A stretch of DNA of 35,658 bases from Thermoplasmata archaeon. GTDB lineage: Archaea > Thermoplasmatota > Thermoplasmata > Lutacidiplasmatales > UBA184. Shown here piece by piece: positions 14,134 through 23,149 of the stretch; position 1 is the stretch's first letter; every line of letters starts with the position of its first letter. The stretch is from the NCBI GenBank assembly GCA_027365105.1, contig DAHXNZ010000016.1, positions 1 to 35,658 of the forward strand, in the 5' to 3' direction. A program made the position numbers and the translations under genes. The notes under the pieces are model-generated. The model was given only the letters and a program-made list of their open reading frames with translations. It was not told where the DNA came from and did no database searches.

Positions 14134-15408
14134 ATGCCCCGGGACCGGTTTCGCTTTGCCCATCTCGCCGACGCGCACGTCGGGGCTTGGGCCCGGGAGG
14201 CCGAGGTCCGAGCCGAGCTCAGGACCACGGTGCTTCGGGCGCTCGAAATCGTGGAGGAGAAGGCCTGTGACTTCCTGCTCATCTCAGGCGACCTGTTCCA
14301 TGTGCCGGTCCCCGACCCCGCCGAAGCGGAGCCGGTCGCCCGGGCGCTCAAGCGGCTCACCGACTCCGGCCGCCGGATCTACGCCATCTACGGGTCCCAT
14401 GACTACGTGGCCCACCGGACGAGCTGGTTGGACGTCCTGGCGGCGTCGGGCGTCTTCCTCAAGGTCGCTCCCGAGGAGGTCCGGGCCGAAGGCCAGCCGT
14501 GGACCCTCCCGTACCTGACCGACGGGCCGACGGGGGCCCGTATTGCCGGGGTCAGCGGGCGGTCCCACGGCTACGACCGGAGCCACTTCCTGGACATGGA
14601 CGCGACCGAGTTCCTCTCCGGCACGGCGTTCCGGATCTTCCAGTTCCACGCCGCCATCGACGACTACCTCCCGGTCGGGCTGCGCGAGCACATCCACGGG
14701 CTCCGGGCCGCCGATCTCCCCCCCGGATGCGACTACTATGCCGGGGGCCACATTCACCGGACCTACCTGGGGGAAGGTCCGGGAGGTGGGCTTCTGGTCA
14801 ACCCGGGGGCCGTCTTTGGGACCAGCCGGACCGACATTGAATCGATCGTCCTCGGACGGACGACGGCCGGGCTTTCGCTGGTCGAGGTCGACGATGGCCG
14901 GATCCGCCAGGAGATGATCCCGGTCGCCCGGGCCGAGCGGCTTCACCTCTTCGATGTCGAGGCGAGCCATCGGAGTGCCGCCGAGGTGGTCCGGGAGGTT
15001 GCGGAGGAGATCGCCAAGGCCCAGGTCCATGGGGGACTCTACTTCCCACGGATCCGGGGCCAGGTAGGGGGATCGGATCTCGCCTCGGGCGGGCTGCCCG
15101 AACTGGTCCGGGAGGTCGAAGGCCGCCAGGGAGCGGTGGTCCTGGACCTTTCGGAACTGGAGACCGGGGACGACGGTCCGACGGTTCCGTCGAGCGAAGC
15201 GGACCTGGAGGTCGGCGTCCTGGGCCGGTTGCTGGCCGCCCATCCTCCCGAGGGCACCGATCTCCCGGCCACCGCGGCGCTCGAGACGCTCCGTCAGCTC
15301 CTCCGGGAGTTGGGGCTCCCGTTCTCGGAAGGCGAGGGCAAGCGGGACTACGAGGCGGCCCGGGTGCGAGAGGCGATCCGGCTCCTCTCGCTCCCCGCCG
15401 ACGAGTGA
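14134..15408 (+). CDS. mre11: DNA double-strand break repair nuclease Mre11
   Basis: It is the Mn2+-dependent nuclease of the Mre11-Rad50 complex that processes DNA ends. The 424-residue protein has the calcineurin-like phosphoesterase motifs LADAHVG (D13, H15), SGDLFH (D53), YGSHDY (S88, H89), FHAAID (H172) and GGHIHR (H206, H208). Motif III normally reads GNHD; here the metal-binding Asn is Ser, while the catalytic His is kept. The C-terminal 150 residues should include the capping domain and Rad50-binding helices. It lies 3 bp upstream of rad50. The HerA and NurA genes that often accompany archaeal mre11-rad50 are not in this window. Confidence 0.92.
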   Translation: MPRDRFRFAHLADAHVGAWAREAEVRAELRTTVLRALEIVEEKACDFLLISGDLFHVPVPDPAEAEPVARALKRLTDSGRRIYAIYGSHDYVAHRTSWLDVLAASGVFLKVAPEEVRAEGQPWTLPYLTDGPTGARIAGVSGRSHGYDRSHFLDMDATEFLSGTAFRIFQFHAAIDDYLPVGLREHIHGLRAADLPPGCDYYAGGHIHRTYLGEGPGGGLLVNPGAVFGTSRTDIESIVLGRTTAGLSLVEVDDGRIRQEMIPVARAERLHLFDVEASHRSAAEVVREVAEEIAKAQVHGGLYFPRIRGQVGGSDLASGGLPELVREVEGRQGAVVLDLSELETGDDGPTVPSSEADLEVGVLGRLLAAHPPEGTDLPATAALETLRQLLRELGLPFSEGEGKRDYEAARVREAIRLLSLPADE

Positions 15409-15411
15409 CCC

Positions 15412-18003
15412 ATGGAGATCCGACGCCTGAGGGTCCGGAACATCCGCAGCTACGAGGCCGCGGAACTGACCTTTCCCAGCGGCACCACCTTCCTTTCGGG
15501 TGATGTCGGCGCCGGCAAGACCTCCCTCCTGCAGGCGATCGAGATGGCGCTCTTCGGCTTCGCGGAGGTCGAGCCGGAGCACCTGGTCCGCCACCAGGCT
15601 TCCCGGGCCGAGGTGGCGCTCTCCTTCGAGGGGGACGGCCACACCTACGAACTCGTCCGCCGCTTCAAACGGGTCGTCCGCCGGGGGCGCACGACGTTCG
15701 ACCTGGAGCGGAGCAGCTTCTCGGCGGACGGGGCGACGGCGCAGTACTCCCAGACGGAGCTCCGCCAGCGGGTGATCGAGCTGTTGGGGTTTCCGGACAA
15801 CCCGAATCCCCGCGCGCCGTCGAATCTCTGGAGATGGGCGGTCTACGTGCCTCAGGAGAGGATGCGTGAGGTCCTGGCTCAGGACCCGGAGAAGCGCCGG
15901 GAGACGATCCGCCGGGCGCTCGGCCTGGACCGCTACCGTACGGCGGCCGACAACTCAGAGCTTCTGGCGACCGAACTTCGGCGGCGTTCGTCCCTCCTGA
16001 CCCGGGGCGCTGAGGCGCTCGGGCAACCGGACCTACGGATCCAGGAACTCGACCAGGAGATCCCGAACATCGAGACGGAAGTGGCCGAGCGTTCGAGGGA
16101 ACTCGAGGAGACCGACCGGCGACTCCAGGAGCTCACGGACGCCGCCAAGCTCCAGCAGGAGGCGATGGCGCGGTTGGCCGCCGACCGGCGCGAGCGCGAT
16201 CGGATATGGGAAGCGAAGGAGCGGGCCCGACACGACGGTGACGGGCTCGACACGGAAATCCGCCGCCTCCGCGAGGAGCAGAGCGCCCTGGAGGCGACGC
16301 TGGCCACCATCCGGGCCGACCGGGAAAACCGCCGGAGTGCCGAGCAGGAGTACCGGAGCCTCGAGGAAGAGCGCCCCATGCTCCAGCGCCGGAGGGACGC
16401 CCTCCAGGCCTCGCTGACCGAGTTGGCGGCGTTGCGCTCCGTGAAGGCCGAGCTGGACAGCCGCCTTCAGCGGGCCGGACCCCCGGTCGCGGCCGAACGG
16501 CTCCTGAGCGAGAAGCTCCGCCGGGAGCTCTCCGGGATGGAGGGCCCGGGCGCCCTCCCCGAACCCGTACCGCCCGGGACGATGACCGTGGAGGAGATCG
16601 ATCGTCGCCTGGTCAGCGCCCGGACCTCCGAGCGGCAGCTCCGGGACCGGGAGGTCCGGGCCCGGCAGCTGCTCCGAGAGCTCGACGAGCTCGTCACCGC
16701 CGGAACCTGCCCCCGATGCGGCCAGCCGGTCCGGCCCGAGGAGTTCGCCCTTCATCGGACCGCGGCGGTCGACGAGGTGGCCCGCGCCGAAGCGGACGCC
16801 CGCACAGCCCAGGGCGACGTGGTCCAGCTTGAGGCCGCCCGAAGGGCCCGGGCCACCTACGACCAGCTGCGGGAGCGCTACCAGAACTTTGTCGAGCGCC
16901 GGGACAGCCTCCAGAACGCGCTCCGAGAGTCGATCGCCCGCCGGGAAGGCCTGGAGGCGGAGCTCGTACGCCTCCGGGAGCGCGAAGCGGAGATCCAACC
17001 CCGGCTGGACGGGCTCGCTCCCGGGGAGCGGGAAGCCACCGCGGTGGGTGAGCGGCTGCGGGAAATCGACACCCGGCTGGGCCCGCTCCGTGCGACCCTC
17101 GAATCGTTCCAGAGGGCCGACCAGGAGATCGCCCGTCTCACCGAACGGCTCGCGGGCTTGGAGAGCGAGACCCGGCTGCGCCGGGAGGCGGCCGAGGCCG
17201 CCCGGGCGGCGGTGGCGGAGCATACCCAACGACTTGCGGCGCTGGAGACGACCCTCGCAGGGGAACCGGGGGTCCGGGCGGCCCTCGCGCGGATCGAAGG
17301 TGAACTCGCCGAGGCCCGCCGCCGGGCCGACCGGCTCCGGGAGGAACGGGCGGCACGACGCACGCAGCTCCATCATGCCCTCGCCGAACGGGCCCAGGCC
17401 GTCCGGACGGCCCAGCAGCGCCAGGAGCTCGTGTCGGCCGCCGGGCGCCGAAAGCGAACCGCGGAGTGGGTCGGCGGACCGTTCCGCGAGGCCCTGCTGG
17501 AGATGGAGACGACCCTCCTTCGGCAGAGCGAGATCGAGTTCCAGCACCACTTTGGCCGGTACTTTTCGGCCCTCGTCGAGGACCCGGCGATCGTCGCCCG
17601 GGTCGACGCGGGGTTCACGCCTCACGTTCTCCTCAACGGGGTCTGGACCCCCCCGGAGGCGCTCAGCGGAGGAGAGCGGACCTCGCTCGCCCTCGCGTTC
17701 CGCCTCGCCCTCGGCGCGGTGGTGCGATCGCTTAGGACCCTCCGGCTGGACTGCCTGATCCTGGACGAACCCACCGACGGGTTTTCGGAGGCCCAGGTCC
17801 AGCGGATGACCGACCTCCTGGACCGGCTGGAGATCCCCCAGATCATCCTCGTGAGCCACGAGGAAGGGCTGGCCCGGACGGCGCGCCGGGTCTTCTACAT
17901 CCGCAAGCGTCAGGGGATCTCCCGGGTGGAGCCGGACGGCGCCGCGGACCCGCCGGTCCCTTCCTCCCTCCCGGTCGACGGGCCGACGGACAGCGCGCCG
18001 TAG
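15412..18003 (+). CDS. rad50: DNA double-strand break repair ATPase Rad50
   Basis: It is the SMC-like ATPase partner of Mre11 that tethers DNA ends and gates the nuclease. The 863-residue protein shows Walker A SGDVGAGKTS (about 30-39), a long heptad-rich coiled coil broken by the zinc hook CPRC (C433, C436), a return coiled coil, the signature LSGGERTSLALAFRLAL (about 754-770) and Walker B DCLILDEPTDG (about 781-791). The hook at mid-chain and the length of about 860 fit archaeal Rad50. A Pro-rich tail of about 20 residues ends the protein. It converges with the radical SAM gene, 46 bp away. Confidence 0.95.
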   Translation: MEIRRLRVRNIRSYEAAELTFPSGTTFLSGDVGAGKTSLLQAIEMALFGFAEVEPEHLVRHQASRAEVALSFEGDGHTYELVRRFKRVVRRGRTTFDLERSSFSADGATAQYSQTELRQRVIELLGFPDNPNPRAPSNLWRWAVYVPQERMREVLAQDPEKRRETIRRALGLDRYRTAADNSELLATELRRRSSLLTRGAEALGQPDLRIQELDQEIPNIETEVAERSRELEETDRRLQELTDAAKLQQEAMARLAADRRERDRIWEAKERARHDGDGLDTEIRRLREEQSALEATLATIRADRENRRSAEQEYRSLEEERPMLQRRRDALQASLTELAALRSVKAELDSRLQRAGPPVAAERLLSEKLRRELSGMEGPGALPEPVPPGTMTVEEIDRRLVSARTSERQLRDREVRARQLLRELDELVTAGTCPRCGQPVRPEEFALHRTAAVDEVARAEADARTAQGDVVQLEAARRARATYDQLRERYQNFVERRDSLQNALRESIARREGLEAELVRLREREAEIQPRLDGLAPGEREATAVGERLREIDTRLGPLRATLESFQRADQEIARLTERLAGLESETRLRREAAEAARAAVAEHTQRLAALETTLAGEPGVRAALARIEGELAEARRRADRLREERAARRTQLHHALAERAQAVRTAQQRQELVSAAGRRKRTAEWVGGPFREALLEMETTLLRQSEIEFQHHFGRYFSALVEDPAIVARVDAGFTPHVLLNGVWTPPEALSGGERTSLALAFRLALGAVVRSLRTLRLDCLILDEPTDGFSEAQVQRMTDLLDRLEIPQIILVSHEEGLARTARRVFYIRKRQGISRVEPDGAADPPVPSSLPVDGPTDSAP

Positions 18004-18049
18004 CGCCGAAGCCCTTCGGTCGATGCCCGGGCCGATCCCACGGAACGGT

Positions 18050-19474
18050 TCAGTCCGGAGGACCCCCGCGGCGGCCCGTCAGCAGCGGCGTCGCCACCTC
18101 TTCGTGGAACCGGTCGGCCACGTGTTCGAGCCGGTCGACGACCCGGTGCGAGAGCTTGGTCCGGCTCCGTCGCAGCGCGGCATCCAGGCGGAATCGGGCC
18201 TGCTCCCAGCGGTAGAGGTACTCGGGGTACGCCGCTTCGTAGAGCAGCGTCGTGCCGCCTCCGCGCGCGCCGGGCCGACGGTGCAGGAGCCGGTCTTTGA
18301 CCCGCTCGTGGAACGCGGTCCCGGGCACGGGCACCGCAATCGAGACCGAATACTCTTCCGGGCTGAACCGTCGGAAGAGCTGGAGCGTCGCCTCAATGTC
18401 CTCGAGGGTCTCGCCCGGGTAGCCGAGCATGAGGAACCAGTACTGCCGCACCCCCTCCCGCCGGAGGGCCGAGGCGGCACTTTCAATCTGGGTGAGCCGG
18501 GTCCCCCGGTTCATCAGGTCCAACATCCGCTGGCTGCCCGATTCGACGCCCACGTACACCCGGGCGAGCCCGGCCTTCCGCATCCGGGCGAGCAGATCCG
18601 GCTTGAGGAGATCGACCCGGGCGAGGCATTCGAACTGGAGGCCGGGCCGCTCCCGCGTCAGGCCGTCGAGCAGCCGTTCGAGCCACCGACGGTCGATCCC
18701 GAAGACGTCGTCGCAGAACCGGAGGTAATTCACCCCGTAGCGGTCCCGGAGATCGCGGATCTCAGCCAGGACCCGGCCCGGAGACTGCTGGCGGAAGGTG
18801 GTGCCGAAGGTGGGCTTGGAGCACCACGAGCAGTGGAACGGACACCCCCGGGAGGTCAGGATCGCCGTCCGGCGCTCCCCCGTCCGGCGTTCCCAGTCGG
18901 CCAGGTACGCCTCCATGTCGATGAGGTCCCAGGCCGGAAACGGGAGCGCGTCAAGGTCCCGAAGGAAGGGCCGGGGCGGGCCCCGTACGAGTCGGTTGTC
19001 CCGGAGGAGCGAGAGCCCCGGTACGCCGGCCGGATCGAGGCCGTCGGCGACCCTTCGGGCGACGTCGACCAGGACCTCCTCGCCTTCGCCCTGGACCACG
19101 GCATCGAAGCCCCCCCGGAGATAGTGGTCCGGTCGGCTGGCGGCATCGGGGCCGCCGGCGAGAAGGTACGCGCCGAAGGGTCGGCACCGCTGCGCGATCT
19201 CCAGGGACCGGGCCGCGGTGAGGGTCTTGGTGTGGACGCCGATGAGCCCGGGCCGGAACGAGGCGAGGGCCCGGTCGAGCGCCGCCAGGTTCCGGGAGAA
19301 GGTCAGGTCGACCACCTCGACATCGATCCCCTTCGACCGGGCGAACGCCGCCAATTGGAGGATCCCGAGGGAGGGATACCGCTCGACCTCCTTGCGGTCC
19401 ATCGGGTCGTCGAGGGCCCGGTAGGGGTCGACCAGCAGCACGCGGGGGGCCGAGGGTCGGCCGGAGTCGATCAC
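18050..19474 (-). CDS. B12-binding-domain radical SAM protein
   Basis: The 474-residue protein has an N-terminal Rossmann-like cobalamin-binding domain (RVLLVDPYRA, GLIGVHTKT, LLAGGPDA, GGFDAVVQGEGEE) and a radical SAM barrel with CPFHCSWC (C211, C215, C218) for the 4Fe-4S cluster, then YVGVESGSQRMLDLMNRGT and FLMLGYPGETLEDI. The DxHxxG cobalamin ligand motif is absent, as in many members of this large class, which includes methylases, BchE and tRNA methylthiotransferase relatives. The C-terminal 100 residues are not recognised. GTG 19474 overlaps the ferredoxin stop by 4 bp (GTGA), implying coupling. Being cotranscribed with a scaffold and a ferredoxin suggests an enzyme needing fresh Fe-S clusters and electrons. 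The substrate is unknown. Confidence 0.85.
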   Translation of the reverse strand: MIDSGRPSAPRVLLVDPYRALDDPMDRKEVERYPSLGILQLAAFARSKGIDVEVVDLTFSRNLAALDRALASFRPGLIGVHTKTLTAARSLEIAQRCRPFGAYLLAGGPDAASRPDHYLRGGFDAVVQGEGEEVLVDVARRVADGLDPAGVPGLSLLRDNRLVRGPPRPFLRDLDALPFPAWDLIDMEAYLADWERRTGERRTAILTSRGCPFHCSWCSKPTFGTTFRQQSPGRVLAEIRDLRDRYGVNYLRFCDDVFGIDRRWLERLLDGLTRERPGLQFECLARVDLLKPDLLARMRKAGLARVYVGVESGSQRMLDLMNRGTRLTQIESAASALRREGVRQYWFLMLGYPGETLEDIEATLQLFRRFSPEEYSVSIAVPVPGTAFHERVKDRLLHRRPGARGGGTTLLYEAAYPEYLYRWEQARFRLDAALRRSRTKLSHRVVDRLEHVADRFHEEVATPLLTGRRGGPPD

Positions 19475-19674
19475 GGGCGCCCCGGTCGGCGTCCCGCGCG
19501 GGGCCGGGCACCCGAAATCGCACCGACCGGGCAGAACGGAACGCACCAACCGCACTCGGTGCAGTGCGGGAGCACCTCCAACTTCTGCGGAGTCAGCTCG
19601 AGGGCGTTCGGGGGGCAGACGCCGGTGCAGAGGCCGCAGAGAACGCAGCAGGTCTCGTCGATGGTGACGACCAC
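19471..19674 (-). CDS. 2[4Fe-4S] ferredoxin
   Basis: The 67-residue protein has two complete cluster motifs, CVLCGLCTGVCP and CTECGWCVPFCP, each C-x2-C-x2-C-x3-CP, spaced as in clostridial-type ferredoxins. The GTG at 19674 follows a G-rich ribosome-binding stretch (GGGGGG) and begins right before the first beta strand; the frame is open further upstream but that part is not ferredoxin-like. It sits 17 bp after the scaffold gene and overlaps the radical SAM gene, so it probably supplies electrons to that enzyme or to cluster assembly. Confidence 0.88.
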   Translation of the reverse strand: MVVTIDETCCVLCGLCTGVCPPNALELTPQKLEVLPHCTECGWCVPFCPVGAISGARPRAGRRPGRP

Positions 19675-19691
19675 AGTCCCCCCCGGGCCGA

Positions 19692-20090
19692 CTACCGGGC
19701 CGGGCCCGGCATCGGCCGGGTCTGCGCCAGGGCCTTCCCGAGCGCCGAGAAGCCGGTCAGGGCGCACTTGATGCGGACCGGGGAGAGGGAGATTCCCAGG
19801 AGGGCCACGACCTCATCCTGGGTCAGTCGCCGGACCTCCGGGAGCGGCCGGCCCCGGATCCGCTCGGTCAGCATCGACGCCGACGCCATGCTGATGGCAC
19901 ACCCGTCTCCGGTGAACCGGACCTCGTCGACCGTCTCGCCGGAAGGGCTCAGCTTGAGCTGCACGGTGATGTGATCGCCGCACAACGGGTTCGACTCCTC
20001 CCCGCTCGCGGTCGGGGACTCGAGCGGCCCAAAGTTGCGGGGGGCCCGGTAGTGCTGCAGGATCCGCTCCTGATACATGTCATACGCCAT
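19692..20090 (-). CDS. SufU/IscU-type Fe-S cluster scaffold
   Basis: This is a NifU N-terminal-domain protein of 132 residues that builds or carries nascent Fe-S clusters, or, in SufU form, passes sulfur from SufS. The three conserved cysteines are C37 (NPLCGD, with D39), C64 (DGCAISMASASMLTE) and C109 (RIKCALT). The ISMASASMLTE and RIKCALT wording is SufU-like, but the insertion typical of Bacillus SufU between the second and third cysteines is short here. ATG 20090 is chosen because GGAGGGGACC (20092-20101) precedes it and a TATAC box lies at 20128-20135. It leads an operon with the ferredoxin and the radical SAM protein. Confidence 0.88.
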   Translation of the reverse strand: MAYDMYQERILQHYRAPRNFGPLESPTASGEESNPLCGDHITVQLKLSPSGETVDEVRFTGDGCAISMASASMLTERIRGRPLPEVRRLTQDEVVALLGISLSPVRIKCALTGFSALGKALAQTRPMPGPAR

Positions 20091-20127
20091 CGGTCCCCTC
20101 CGTCCTCCGGGCACGTACTCGGCCACG

Positions 20128-20135
20128 GTATAAAG
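20128..20135 (-). promoter_or_regulatory. TATA box for the scaffold-ferredoxin-radical SAM operon
   Basis: The minus strand reads CTTTATAC. Transcription would start near 20106, leaving a short leader with the ribosome-binding site GGAGGGG, unlike the leaderless genes nearby. Confidence 0.55.
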
Positions 20136-20195
20136 CCCGCGCGACACGAGGCCGCGATCCACCCGGCGCGCAACCTCCCGATCCGGTCGGAACAG

Positions 20196-20207
20196 CTTAT
20201 AAATATA
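20196..20207 (+). promoter_or_regulatory. Strong TATA box for sufD
   Basis: CTTATAAATATA, a near-consensus archaeal TATA box, lies about 24 bp before ATG 20225. It is one of the best matches in the window, suggesting a strong promoter. Confidence 0.65.
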
Positions 20208-20224
20208 CCGGGGTGTGTAAATGC

Positions 20225-21583
20225 ATGGCCCTTGCCGCAGGCACGGAGGCGCTCATCCCTACCGCCGATCGGCTGATCCTCCTGTCGGAGCAGTTGGGCG
20301 ACTCGGCCTCGCGTCGGACGGAGCGGCTCCGCGACTTCCGGTTCGCCGAGGAGCTGCCCCTTGAGCCGAACCCGCTCTACCGCAAGTACGGATACTTCGC
20401 CGGCGTCGATCTTTCAGCCCTGGACCTCACCCGCACGGGTCCGCCGGTGGCGATCCCGGCCCCGCTTCCCGGAGCCGTGCAGATCGTCCACGATGTCGCC
20501 GGCACCCGGCTCCATCTGCCCCCCGAGCTCCGCAGCCTAGGCGTGGAGGTGACTTCGTCGGACCTCCCGACGGCCGCCGAGCCGCTCCCCGAGGACCGAC
20601 TCTCGGCGCTGGCCCAGGCCCTCGTCAACCGGAGCTACCGCCTGACGGTTCCGGACGGACTCCCGACTCCCCTCCGGGTCCAGGAGATCTCGGTCGTGTC
20701 CGAACCGGGCCAGTCGCTGAGCGTCGACCGTCAGATCCGGGTCGGCACCGCGAGCCAGGTGCTGTTCACCGAGGAGGTGTTCAGTCGCCCCGCGGGGACC
20801 GTCCAGCGCTTCCTCGGATCGGCGACCCAGTGGGACCTGGGCCTCGAGGCGAAGGCCGTCCACCTGACGGTCCACGCCCCCGATCCGGGAGTGGTTTCGA
20901 TCTACCGGCGGCGGGCCCGGGCCGGGGATCGGGCACGGCTCGCCTGGATCTACGCCGGTCTCGGAGGATTCCGCACCAAGATCCGCAATCGGACCTCGCT
21001 CGACGGCAGCGGCGCGGCCGTGGACGACCTTCAGACCTTCTTCGGGGCCGGGGAGCAGTCGTACGACAGCGCGATCGACATGACCCATGTGGGGACCGAC
21101 ACTCACGGCCGTTCGATCACCCGGGGAGTCTTCCGGGACCAGGCCCGAGGCATGAGCCGGGGCCTGGTCCGGATCGAGGCGAACGCCCGCAAGACTGTGA
21201 GCTTCATCTCGGAGCACGCGATGCTGCTCTCGAAGGGCGCCCGCTCCGACACGATTCCGATCCTCGAGATCCTCTGTCGGGACGTCAAGGCGACCCACTC
21301 GACGTCGGTCGCCCCGGTCGATCCCGAGCGGGTCTTCTACCTCGAATCCAGGGGCCATCCGACCTCGAGCGCGATCCGGATGATCGGGGAGGGCTTCTTG
21401 GCCTACGTCTTGGAGCACGCCCCGATCGCGTCCCTCCGGGACCTGCTCTACCCCACCCTCTCGCGGCGCTGGGATGGCGAGGCGATTGCCTGGGGCCCCC
21501 AAGATTTCCCCCTGCTCCCCGAACTGTCGGTCGTCGGGACCGAGGCCGATCCCGAGTGGCGGTTCGACGCCAAGATGCGGTAG
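20225..21583 (+). CDS. sufD: Fe-S cluster assembly protein SufD
   Basis: It is the SufB paralogue of the SufBC2D complex, which assembles Fe-S clusters on SufB using SufC ATPase. The 452-residue protein has the family's beta-helix core in the C-terminal half (DLQTFFGAGEQSYDSAIDMTHVG, then GVFRDQARGMSRGLVRIEANARKT and LLSKGARSDTIPILEILCRDVKATHS; shortened here to the family landmarks). The RDVKATHS block holds the conserved His near the end of the helix, and HPTSSAIRMIGEGFL is the C-terminal helical part. ATG 20225 is used because of promoter spacing; GTG 20213 would add four residues (MCKC). It is convergent with sufB, 63 bp apart. Confidence 0.9.
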   Translation: MALAAGTEALIPTADRLILLSEQLGDSASRRTERLRDFRFAEELPLEPNPLYRKYGYFAGVDLSALDLTRTGPPVAIPAPLPGAVQIVHDVAGTRLHLPPELRSLGVEVTSSDLPTAAEPLPEDRLSALAQALVNRSYRLTVPDGLPTPLRVQEISVVSEPGQSLSVDRQIRVGTASQVLFTEEVFSRPAGTVQRFLGSATQWDLGLEAKAVHLTVHAPDPGVVSIYRRRARAGDRARLAWIYAGLGGFRTKIRNRTSLDGSGAAVDDLQTFFGAGEQSYDSAIDMTHVGTDTHGRSITRGVFRDQARGMSRGLVRIEANARKTVSFISEHAMLLSKGARSDTIPILEILCRDVKATHSTSVAPVDPERVFYLESRGHPTSSAIRMIGEGFLAYVLEHAPIASLRDLLYPTLSRRWDGEAIAWGPQDFPLLPELSVVGTEADPEWRFDAKMR

Positions 21584-21646
21584 GAGCCGCCGACCGCGCC
21601 CTGCGGCCGCCGGCCCGGCTCCGACGAGGCCGGGTCGAAGGGAGAC

Positions 21647-23059
21647 CTATCCGACCGCGCCGATCATCTCGAGCTGGATCAACCGGTTGAGTTCGAGGGC
21701 ATAGTCGACCGGAAGCTCCTTCGCGAACTCGGCCAAAAACCCCATCAGGATGAGGTGGATCGCATCGGACTCGTTGAGGCCCCGGCTCATCAGGTAGAAG
21801 ATCTGCTCCTCCCCGATCTTCCCGACGACGGCTTCGTGGGTGATCGTGGCATCCTCCTCGTGGATCTCGTTGTAGGGGTAGGTGTCCGATCGGCTGGCAT
21901 CGTCCGGCAGGAGGGCATCGCACCGGACCGCGGCCTTGACGCCCGTCGCGCCCTTGGCCACATGGAGGAGCCCCCGGTAGCTGGTCTGGCCCCCCCGGAT
22001 GGCGATCGATTTGGAGATGATCTTGCTCGAGGTGTCCGGGGCCGAGTGGACCGCCTTCGCCCCGGAGTCGATGATCTGGCCGGCCGAGGCAAAGGCGACC
22101 GACAGGATGTCGGCCCGGGCCCCCCGCCCCTTGAGGTAGACGCTGGGGTACTTCATCGTCACCTTGGACCCCATGTTTCCGTCGACCCACTCGACGAGCG
22201 CGTTCTCGTAGGCCACGGCCCGCTTGGTGACCAGGTTGTAGACGTTCTTCGACCAGTTCTGGACGGTCGTGTAGCGGATCTTGGAGTAGGGCTCGGCGAC
22301 GACCTCCACCACCGCCGCGTGGAGCGAGTCGGTCGAGTAGATCGGGGCCGTGCATCCCTCGATGTAATGGACCTTCGCGCCCTTGTCGGCGATGATCAGC
22401 GTCCGCTCGAACTGGCCGACGTTCTTCGCGTTGATGCGGAAGTAGGCCTGGAGAGGGATCCCGGTATCGACACCCGGCGGAACGTAGACGAAGCTCCCGC
22501 CCGACCAGACGGCGCTGTTGAGCGCCGCGAACTTGTTGTCATTGTACGGGATCGTCTTGCCGAAGTACTTCCGCAGGATCTCGGGGTGCTCCCGGACCGC
22601 GGTATCGGTGTCGCAGAAGAGGATGCCCTTCTGGGTCAGATCCTCCCGGATCTTGTGGTAGACCGTGCCGCTGTCGTACTGGGCTCCCACCCCGCCGAAG
22701 TAGTCGCGTTCGGCCTTCGGGATTCCCAGCCGGTCGAAGGTGTTCTTGATGTCGGCCGGAAGATCCTCCCAGCTCTGTTTCGGCCGGTCCTCCCCCATCG
22801 GGTCGGCGAAGTAGGTGAACGCGTCGAAATCGATCTCCTCGAGGCTCGGGCCCCAATCGGGCATAGGCCGCTCGACGAAGTGCTTGTAGGCCCGCAGGCG
22901 GTACTCCCGCATCCACTCCGGCTCCTTCTTGAGATCGGAGATCTTTTCGACGACCTCGGCGCTCAACCCCTTGGGAATCCGGACCCGGTAGGTCTCGGGA
23001 TTCTTGAAATCGTAGCGGGTGTAGTCGAGCGGGGTGATCGCGGGTGCCGTCTGTGCCAT
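21647..23059 (-). CDS. sufB: Fe-S cluster assembly scaffold SufB
   Basis: It is the core scaffold of the SUF system, on which the new cluster forms. The 470-residue protein has the N-terminal helical region (MPDWGPSLEEIDFDAF), the ERDYFGGVGAQYDS and GILFCDTDTAVREHP segments, the beta-helix with VHYIEGCTAPIYS (conserved Cys), and the C-terminal EEDATITHEAVVGKIGEEQ block with the cluster-linked Glu/His region. ATG 23059 has GGAGG 6-7 nt upstream (23066-23070) and a TTTAAATAC TATA box (about 23092-23100). It is not in one transcript with sufCS: 90 bp and its own promoter intervene. Confidence 0.95.
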   Translation of the reverse strand: MAQTAPAITPLDYTRYDFKNPETYRVRIPKGLSAEVVEKISDLKKEPEWMREYRLRAYKHFVERPMPDWGPSLEEIDFDAFTYFADPMGEDRPKQSWEDLPADIKNTFDRLGIPKAERDYFGGVGAQYDSGTVYHKIREDLTQKGILFCDTDTAVREHPEILRKYFGKTIPYNDNKFAALNSAVWSGGSFVYVPPGVDTGIPLQAYFRINAKNVGQFERTLIIADKGAKVHYIEGCTAPIYSTDSLHAAVVEVVAEPYSKIRYTTVQNWSKNVYNLVTKRAVAYENALVEWVDGNMGSKVTMKYPSVYLKGRGARADILSVAFASAGQIIDSGAKAVHSAPDTSSKIISKSIAIRGGQTSYRGLLHVAKGATGVKAAVRCDALLPDDASRSDTYPYNEIHEEDATITHEAVVGKIGEEQIFYLMSRGLNESDAIHLILMGFLAEFAKELPVDYALELNRLIQLEMIGAVG

Positions 23060-23090
23060 TGGGTGCCTCCAATGATTCCACCACACCGAT

Positions 23091-23100
23091 GTATTTAAAT
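23091..23100 (-). promoter_or_regulatory. TATA box for sufB
   Basis: Palindromic ATTTAAAT with flanking ATAC, about 35 bp before the sufB ATG, leaving a short leader with ribosome-binding site GGAGG. It does not contain the full inverted repeat found before sufC. Confidence 0.55.
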
Positions 23101-23149
23101 CAACAGTCTCTCGGCACGCTACAGTCTCCCACCGCCGGGCGGGACGAAC

